Of a stretch of 64,000 nucleotides of DNA, positions 59,613 to 64,000 are shown in pieces. Origin of the DNA: JAHBNG01 sp039028975. Lineage in GTDB: Bacteria; Chloroflexota; Anaerolineae; Caldilineales; Caldilineaceae. How positions within the stretch are numbered: position 1 is the first letter of the stretch; each line of letters begins with the position of its first letter. The position numbers and the translations under genes were made by a program. Where the stretch lies: positions 96,325 to 160,324 of the forward strand of contig JBCCHB010000009.1 of the NCBI GenBank assembly GCA_039028975.1, written 5' to 3'. The notes under the pieces were generated by a model. It saw only the letters and a list, made by a program, of their open reading frames with translations, ran no database searches and had not been told where the DNA came from.

Positions 59613-61046
59613 TTACTCCTCCCGCGACTGTGACTGTAATTTAGCACCAACAGCTAGACTACCGATATACAATGTATCATAGGCTTGCTGACTGGTTTTG
59701 AATGGGCCAACCCCCCTGTGTCCATGCCAATCGCCCTGATGATGAATGGGATTGGTTAAACCAGTCTCTTGCTCTCGATGTGCGATCCAGGCGTCCATAC
59801 GAGCACGAAGAAACTCGACTACATCTGGATACTCGTCAGCCACGTTGTGGCTCTCGTCTGGGTCGCCAATCAAGTTGTATAATTCGATTTCGGGCTTGAA
59901 GTGGAAGTCTGGTTCTAAGGCAATGATCAGCTTCCATTCAGGTGTCCGCCATCCATGTTTGCGCATCCAAGTACACTCGGTGATGTACATCTCGCTCTCG
60001 TGAGAAGCAACCTCACCCCAAACCATAGGCATGAGGCTATTGCCGTCGAAATCAATTCCTTGGGGCAGATCGACCAAGTCCAAGATAGTAGGGACCAGAT
60101 CCTTGTGTTGGTTGAAACCGGCGACTCGCTTTCCTTCCGGAGTCTTACCAGGATAGCGGATGATCAGCGGCACCACCAGTGTTGGTTCATACAGCCCGTG
60201 GTGATCAAACCAACACTCATGATCGTAGAGCGTCTCTCCATGATCACCATTGATGATAATCATGGTTTCGTCTTCAATACCGAGGGCTTCTACTGCGTTG
60301 AAGATACCTTGGATACAGGCGTCCATGTAAGCAATTGCCCCATCGTATTGGGCAATAACGTACACCTTGTCGGTAATGCCAGGCGGCATCCATGAAGCAA
60401 AGCAGTCACGAAAAGGTTTGAAATCCATGACTGGCTGCATAGAGTTGTTCTTTGGGTCGGTCTCGTTGCCGTGGTAGAAGGTCCGTTCATAGGGTGCAGG
60501 CGGCAGATAGGGTGCATGGGGATCCATGTGGCGCAGGAATAGGAAAAACGGGTCGCGTTTTTTCGCCAGCCGCTCCATTTCGGGGATTGCGACATCGTTT
60601 AGATTTTGGGCTTTGGGGCTGCGGCCTTGGCTCCAATCACCCCACCCCTCGTAATCGAGATAGGTTTCGAATCCACGCGAACTAGGATTGCCCGTGAAAC
60701 CAACACAGGTTGTGTTGTAGCCTTCGCATCCCAATATTTCGGCCAACGTTTTTACCTCTGAACGCAGCGGCCCTTGATGGCGCAGCGCCACCACTTGGGT
60801 ACTGATGACGTCCATGCCCGTTAGCATGGACGCGTAAGCACTGGTCGTAGGAATATGCGCGCTGATGGTATTTTCGAAGAGGGTTGCTTTTTGGGCAAAG
60901 CGGTCAATATGGGGCGTGGTCAGGCGATGGTAGCCATAGCAGCTCATGTGATCGCGGCGTAGCGAGTCGATGCCCATAAGGATGATGTTGGGACGACGGC
61001 GGGTTCGACGGCGGGTTCGACGGTTGGTTGTGGGTTGGGAAGCCAT
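59613..61046 (-). CDS. Sulfatase-like alkaline-phosphatase-superfamily hydrolase (Thr at nucleophile position)
   Basis: A 477-residue hydrolase. The N terminus is very Arg-rich (RRTRRRTRRR, from a 12-base DNA repeat near 61000-61022), then NIILMGIDSLRRDHMSCYG with the first metal Asp. The usual C/S-x-P-x-R signature reads ISAHIPTTSAYASMLTG: aligned on LTG, Cys/Ser becomes Thr and Arg becomes Tyr, so formylglycine maturation is not possible. INGDHGETLYDHECWFDHHG supplies the second metal site. A Thr nucleophile is usual in phosphatases, NPP-type enzymes and phosphonate hydrolases of this superfamily. ATG at 61046 with AAAGG upstream is preferred over the long frame to 61133. It lies after a VanZ gene. 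Confidence 0.85.
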   Translation of the reverse strand: MASQPTTNRRTRRRTRRRPNIILMGIDSLRRDHMSCYGYHRLTTPHIDRFAQKATLFENTISAHIPTTSAYASMLTGMDVISTQVVALRHQGPLRSEVKTLAEILGCEGYNTTCVGFTGNPSSRGFETYLDYEGWGDWSQGRSPKAQNLNDVAIPEMERLAKKRDPFFLFLRHMDPHAPYLPPAPYERTFYHGNETDPKNNSMQPVMDFKPFRDCFASWMPPGITDKVYVIAQYDGAIAYMDACIQGIFNAVEALGIEDETMIIINGDHGETLYDHECWFDHHGLYEPTLVVPLIIRYPGKTPEGKRVAGFNQHKDLVPTILDLVDLPQGIDFDGNSLMPMVWGEVASHESEMYITECTWMRKHGWRTPEWKLIIALEPDFHFKPEIELYNLIGDPDESHNVADEYPDVVEFLRARMDAWIAHREQETGLTNPIHHQGDWHGHRGVGPFKTSQQAYDTLYIGSLAVGAKLQSQSREE

Positions 61047-61077
61047 GTTAGCTGCCTTTCTCGTAGTATGGAAGTTG

Positions 61078-61638
61078 TCATTGATTCTTACTTCGCCATT
61101 GGCGCGCCCAGCCAAGCGCCGCACTGGCAGCAACTGCCATGATGGCTGCCAGAATATTGAAGAGGATGTCTACGGGATCGAATACTCGGCTGGGCAGCCA
61201 TGCTTGTATGAGTTCGTCGAGTACACCAAGTAGTGAAGCTGCCAGAACACCTAGAATTGCTGGCACGGGAACGTCGCGACCCTGACTCGCTCGCTCTATA
61301 AGTGCTTCGTATATGAAGATAGCCACCACGCCATACTCGATAAGGTGCGTGCGCTCTGCTGCTGGAATCCCCATTCGGACGAATGTCATGATGTAAGCGG
61401 CTGAAACACCCAGCGCTACAGCAATCTCTACCCCACTGGGTCGCGCCTTCATCCCTTGCGTCAAGGCAGTCGCGATAACTAAGAGGAAACCGAGCGCGAA
61501 GAACGTGTCAATAAGGCCGCGATTGCTCAACACTTCGGCCAACATGGCTGCCAGTCCAAGGGTTGAGTAAATTGCAATCACGATGGCCAAAGTCCAAAGC
61601 CAGAGTCGCCGCTCCCGTTTGGAGGAAAAAACCGTCAT
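61078..61638 (-). CDS. VanZ family membrane protein
   Basis: A 186-residue inner-membrane protein with about five helices. The VanZ signature region is ERTHLIEYGVVAIFIYEALIER followed by GVLDELIQAWLPSRVFDPVDILFNI. VanZ proteins are linked with low-level glycopeptide (teicoplanin) resistance and envelope lipid changes in Firmicutes; most bacterial members are unassigned. The start ATG lies after a short leader. The sulfatase-like gene begins 31 bases downstream. Confidence 0.83.
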   Translation of the reverse strand: MTVFSSKRERRLWLWTLAIVIAIYSTLGLAAMLAEVLSNRGLIDTFFALGFLLVIATALTQGMKARPSGVEIAVALGVSAAYIMTFVRMGIPAAERTHLIEYGVVAIFIYEALIERASQGRDVPVPAILGVLAASLLGVLDELIQAWLPSRVFDPVDILFNILAAIMAVAASAALGWARQWRSKNQ

Positions 61639-61839
61639 TGTTCTAGCGCGGTCATAGCTTTATAAGCCGATCACCCCTTAAGCCTCTCCAACGTAAGCCC
61701 TTCTGTAAGATACATCTGCCCAATAATACGACTGTACCCTTAAAGGAAATTAGTACGGGCATAGCCATCATCACACCTCTGGTAATCCATCATGGCGGTC
61801 ACCTATCAGGTTCATCAACAATACAGCACTGAGTTGCAA

Positions 61840-62235
61840 TTATACAAAAAACAGACCCAACAGAATTAGCATGTTGATTGGGATGCCCACCAGACCAGGG
61901 ACCATTTTAAGTACCTGAGTAGGTGGCCTGGAAGCGACGATCAGAAAGACAATGGTTGTCGAAAGCCAGAGGAAACTGATGTAGTAGAGTAAGTGTTGAT
62001 GCGCGTTAATGAAATTTAACCCTTGTAAGAGAATCACCAGCGTTGTGGACAACAAGACAGCACTGCCAATATGCCAAAACCATGTCAGGTACCTCTGGTT
62101 CTCTTCGCCACTAAATTGGGATGAGGCAAGATGGTTGGGATCGAGCGGGCCAAGCGTCCACCGATGTCCTAGCGTCATATGTGCCAAGCCGCCAAGCAGG
62201 CCAATAATGCCCGCAATAATAAAGTAGATGTTCAT
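61840..62235 (-). CDS. Small four-helix membrane protein
   Basis: A 131-residue protein with four hydrophobic segments (FIIAGIIGLLGGLAHMTL, TWFWHIGSAVLLSTTLVILL, LYYISFLWLSTTIVFLIV and MLILLGLFFV). It has HMTLGHRW and WFWHIGSA histidines. I do not recognise the family. AAAGG precedes the ATG. It is isolated on the minus strand and divergent from the HxlR gene. Confidence 0.65.
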   Translation of the reverse strand: MNIYFIIAGIIGLLGGLAHMTLGHRWTLGPLDPNHLASSQFSGEENQRYLTWFWHIGSAVLLSTTLVILLQGLNFINAHQHLLYYISFLWLSTTIVFLIVASRPPTQVLKMVPGLVGIPINMLILLGLFFV

Positions 62236-62694
62236 CGTTTACCTTTCTCTCTTTATGATACTGTTGGCAAATTGATTGTGGAGTGAGCACGTCCCGTGCA
62301 GCCATGCGCCAGAAACCGGCACGAGGCATGCCTACCACCATATTGTATGGGCATTGGCAGAGGAGGCTTTCACACATGTTGCTGACTAGAATTGGCTTCA
62401 TGAATCTTATCCTTTTTGCGGCAAACATGGCAGGAATGCAATGGTTATAGACGTTATGATAAGTTGGGGCACCCATACAGTCGCCAGTGGGCAGGCACAA
62501 GGTCATGCCACGAAAGCCTTTTTCCCGATATCTATCGTTCTCCAAATGTGCGTTGTACTACGAAATTATGCGGTCTCTGATCTATTTGTATATATTATTT
62601 ATCTAATAGGTTCATAATTGTATAGTAATAAATTCAAATTACAAAAAAACAGCTAGCTTTAGGTCTATACAGCAGGTTGTTGTAAACTATCCCA
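62236..62694. other. Intergenic stretch between divergent genes
   Basis: 459 bases without a convincing gene. It holds CGGCACGAGGCATGCC (62317-62332), a variant of a GC-rich motif also seen near 7390 and 52422. The final 150 bases are AT-rich and should contain the HxlR promoter, though no box pair stands out. Confidence 0.45.
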
Positions 62695-63369
62695 ATGGCT
62701 CGAAGAAGTTATCATCAATACTGCCCGATCACACTTACACTAGACATCGTAGGCGAGCGATGGACACTACTCGTTATCCGCGAACTCTATTTTGGCCCGC
62801 GTCGCTTTACGGATATCTTGAAGGGATTACCGGGGATCGGTGCCAACTTATTATCCCAACGACTGAAATACTTGGAACAAACTGAATTAATTCAGCAACG
62901 GAAACTGCCGCCACCAGCGGCTTCAACCGTGTATGAATTGACAGAAAGTGGAGCAGCTCTGAAGGATGTCCTGAGGATGCTAGCCAAGAACGGCTTTCGC
63001 TATCTGCAAACCTGCTCGCCAGCAGATGCCTTTATTGGCGTCATACCGGCTATGCTGGCCGTGGAAAATTTTTTTAGTCCAGTTAAGGCTTCAAGCGTGG
63101 AAATTGTTTGCGAACTGCATATCTCTGGAGAGATATTTTTCGCCGACATTCGGCATGACCAGATCGAAGTTGGACAGCGCTCGTTGAAGACCCCCGACCT
63201 TGTTGTCCATACCACGCCGGAAATATTGGCTCAGCTCTTGGTGAGTTATCGACAGCTATCAGAGGTACTTGAGGAAGACGGATTGCAGATAAAAGTCGGT
63301 AGCCGAAGCGCTCTAGTTAACTTTCTGGGCTGCTATGACGCTCACGAAAGCAACCTGAATCAGCAATAA
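62695..63369 (+). CDS. HxlR-type regulator with SCP2-like C-terminal domain
   Basis: A 224-residue regulator. The N-terminal winged helix (CPITLTLDIVGERWTLLVIRELYFGPRRFTDILKGLPGI, LSQRLKYLEQTELIQ and TVYELTESGAAL) is of the HxlR family, with an early Cys (YCPI) that senses reactive aldehydes or quinones in some relatives. The C terminus (about 120-215) resembles an SCP2 sterol-carrier fold (GEIFFADIRHDQIEVGQRSLKTPDLVVHTTPEILAQLL), a common fusion that may bind a lipophilic effector. It is divergent from the small four-helix membrane protein. Confidence 0.85.
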   Translation: MARRSYHQYCPITLTLDIVGERWTLLVIRELYFGPRRFTDILKGLPGIGANLLSQRLKYLEQTELIQQRKLPPPAASTVYELTESGAALKDVLRMLAKNGFRYLQTCSPADAFIGVIPAMLAVENFFSPVKASSVEIVCELHISGEIFFADIRHDQIEVGQRSLKTPDLVVHTTPEILAQLLVSYRQLSEVLEEDGLQIKVGSRSALVNFLGCYDAHESNLNQQ

Positions 63370-63536
63370 TTCCATGAATTGACGTCCCACCCAGAGAGGG
63401 GACAATGTCTAGTGGTACCTGCCTACCCCATAATCCCAATCAAAGTAAACCCCTCCGTAAAATACTACTGCCCCCTCTACCATATTCTAAGCCTAGATTT
63501 CGCAGATTAAAAACAGAAAATGAAGAGCATTGAAAA

Positions 63537-63689
63537 ATGAGAAGATGCTGAACTTGTGGCAAAGTGTAGTTGTGAAAAAACGCAAACCCACAAGGAGCCA
63601 TCTTCTCATGCTTTTGACAATATAAAAGCGCGTCAGTTGGCGAAGAAAAAGATCATATAAAAGCGCGTCATTGCCAAAGAAAACCGCGA
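63537..63689. repeat. Large hairpin and 35-nt tandem repeat
   Basis: ATGAGAAGATG (63537-63547) is complementary to CATCTTCTCAT (63599-63609), with CTTGTGG/CCACAAG nested inside (63553-63594). Just after, ATATAAAAGCGCGTCA occurs at 63620-63635 and 63655-63670 as the start of two degenerate 35-base tandem units. This looks like the worn end of a mobile element rather than a gene. Confidence 0.5.
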
Positions 63690-63833
63690 TAGAATAGAGT
63701 CCCCCCCAGAGACAAAATTCAAAAGCGGAGGAGGCAATGCTAAGGATCGAGAATTTAATAAAACGTAATAGAAGATCTCTCGGGTAGTCAAGATGACAGG
63801 ACCGAAGTTTTGGGTTTTATTATGAAAAGTAAA

Positions 63834-64000
63834 CCACTGCCTCTGGCAGTGGAATAAAAAAGGTTCAACCGGTTGCAAGAGGAGTAATGTAACGGGCATT
63901 ATGTAGAAACCTAGAAGGTGCGAAACTAATAGGAGATACATAATGACCCGTCGACTAAAGAAGTGATCCCATAGTGTGTATGAATGCAAGTATCACCTAG
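63834..64000 (+). mobile_element. IS200/IS605-type element, left end (truncated by window)
   Basis: CCACTGCC (63834-63841), a three-base loop and GGCAGTGG (63845-63852) form a compact hairpin of the kind recognised by TnpA at IS200/IS605 left ends. A roughly 90-base leader and a tnpA-like frame at 63943 follow. No terminal inverted repeats are expected in this family. The right end is outside the window, so whether the element is complete cannot be seen. Confidence 0.6.
63943..64000 (+). pseudogene. tnpA: tnpA-like transposase start with UGA at codon 8 (IS200/IS605)
   Basis: AGGAG at 63931-63935 stands seven bases before ATG at 63943. The reading is MTRRLKK, TGA, then SHSVYECKYHL up to the window edge. 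Read through the TGA, the sequence resembles the start of IS200/IS605 TnpA proteins, where KGSHSVYxxKYHL is followed by a conserved catalytic core; codon 8 is normally Gly (GGA), so one base change explains the stop. Other genes here end in TGA, so UGA is a normal stop and this copy is probably inactive. Confidence 0.6.

Noticed and set aside
62111..62545. 144-residue minus-strand frame overlapping the four-helix membrane protein
   Set aside because: It is out of frame with that gene, rich in scattered Cys, Met and His, and shows no domain.
63861..63880. GGTTCAA T-loop-like sequence suggesting a tRNA
   Set aside because: No acceptor or anticodon stems can be drawn around it; it lies in the tnpA leader.
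63834..63942. Group II intron or retron RNA
   Set aside because: A GTGCGA string and short stems first suggested it, but the tnpA-like start just downstream and the left-end hairpin explain the region better.
63633..63989. 118-residue minus-strand frame at the right edge
   Set aside because: It runs antisense through the IS200 leader and repeat region; its hydrophobicity comes from AT-rich DNA.

Overview
The window reads as chromosomal DNA of an uncultured, free-living heterotrophic bacterium, most likely Chloroflexota (Anaerolineae/Caldilineae type). This is an inference from gene content, not from a marker phylogeny. The supporting traits are several family-1 sugar ABC operons without their own ATPase, lipoprotein and Tat-lipoprotein binding proteins, PhyH dioxygenases, Uma2 nucleases, WYL/DinB neighbours, FG-GAP/ASPIC and sugar-dehydrogenase secreted proteins, and mid-range GC. 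The only housekeeping gene is proS. I see no rRNA, tRNA or CRISPR array. The only insertion sequence is the start of a broken IS200/IS605 element at the right edge.

Layout. 1-5051: a membrane-anchored beta-propeller sensor fused to a STAND/AAA ATPase (5' end outside the window), overlapping a second ATPase gene. 5.2-7.1 kb: N-acetylneuraminate-lyase-type aldolase and a ThuA-domain protein. 7.4-20.5 kb: three carbohydrate ABC importers (binding protein plus two permeases each), interrupted by an unknown membrane protein and a small P-loop kinase. 20.6-24.7 kb: an AT-rich membrane protein, a family-6 binding protein and a SWIM zinc-finger protein. 25.0-29.1 kb: a fused Fbp-type permease, a YIP1-like protein and an ATPase. 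29.5-33.2 kb, minus strand: phosphonate-type importer phnD-phnC-phnE, with an unusually large PhnE. 33.4-37.3 kb: a sugar isomerase/epimerase and a secreted propeller + FG-GAP + ASPIC protein. 37.5-45.0 kb: proS, two PhyH dioxygenases, two Uma2 nucleases, a small anchored protein and a B12-binding radical SAM protein. 45.0-47.9 kb: a GyrI-like/DinB/DinB operon divergent from a WYL regulator. 48.0-52.3 kb: a PhyH-MFS-FAD oxidoreductase operon and a convergent DUF3137 gene. 52.8-57.6 kb: an orphan binding protein and a very large secreted sugar dehydrogenase. 57.7-64.0 kb: PadR and its target, an SH3-domain membrane protein, a sulfatase-like hydrolase with Thr at the nucleophile position, VanZ, a HxlR/SCP2 regulator and the IS200-like element.

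How it fits together. Most of the window is a scavenging toolkit: uptake of oligosaccharides and phosphonate- or iron-like ligands, then isomerases, aldolase, dehydrogenase, hydroxylases and a sulfatase-like hydrolase that could process sugars and organic esters. Hairpins follow almost every binding-protein gene, as expected where binding protein is made in excess over permease.

The least ordinary observations are: the propeller-ATPase sensor pair; a roughly 90-nt interspersed palindromic repeat present in four copies; two pairs of shared promoter/operator sequences that link distant transporter genes; a PhnE with a large periplasmic and membrane insertion; a PhyH protein with Gly in place of the iron-binding Asp; and a tnpA-like frame interrupted by UGA at codon 8.
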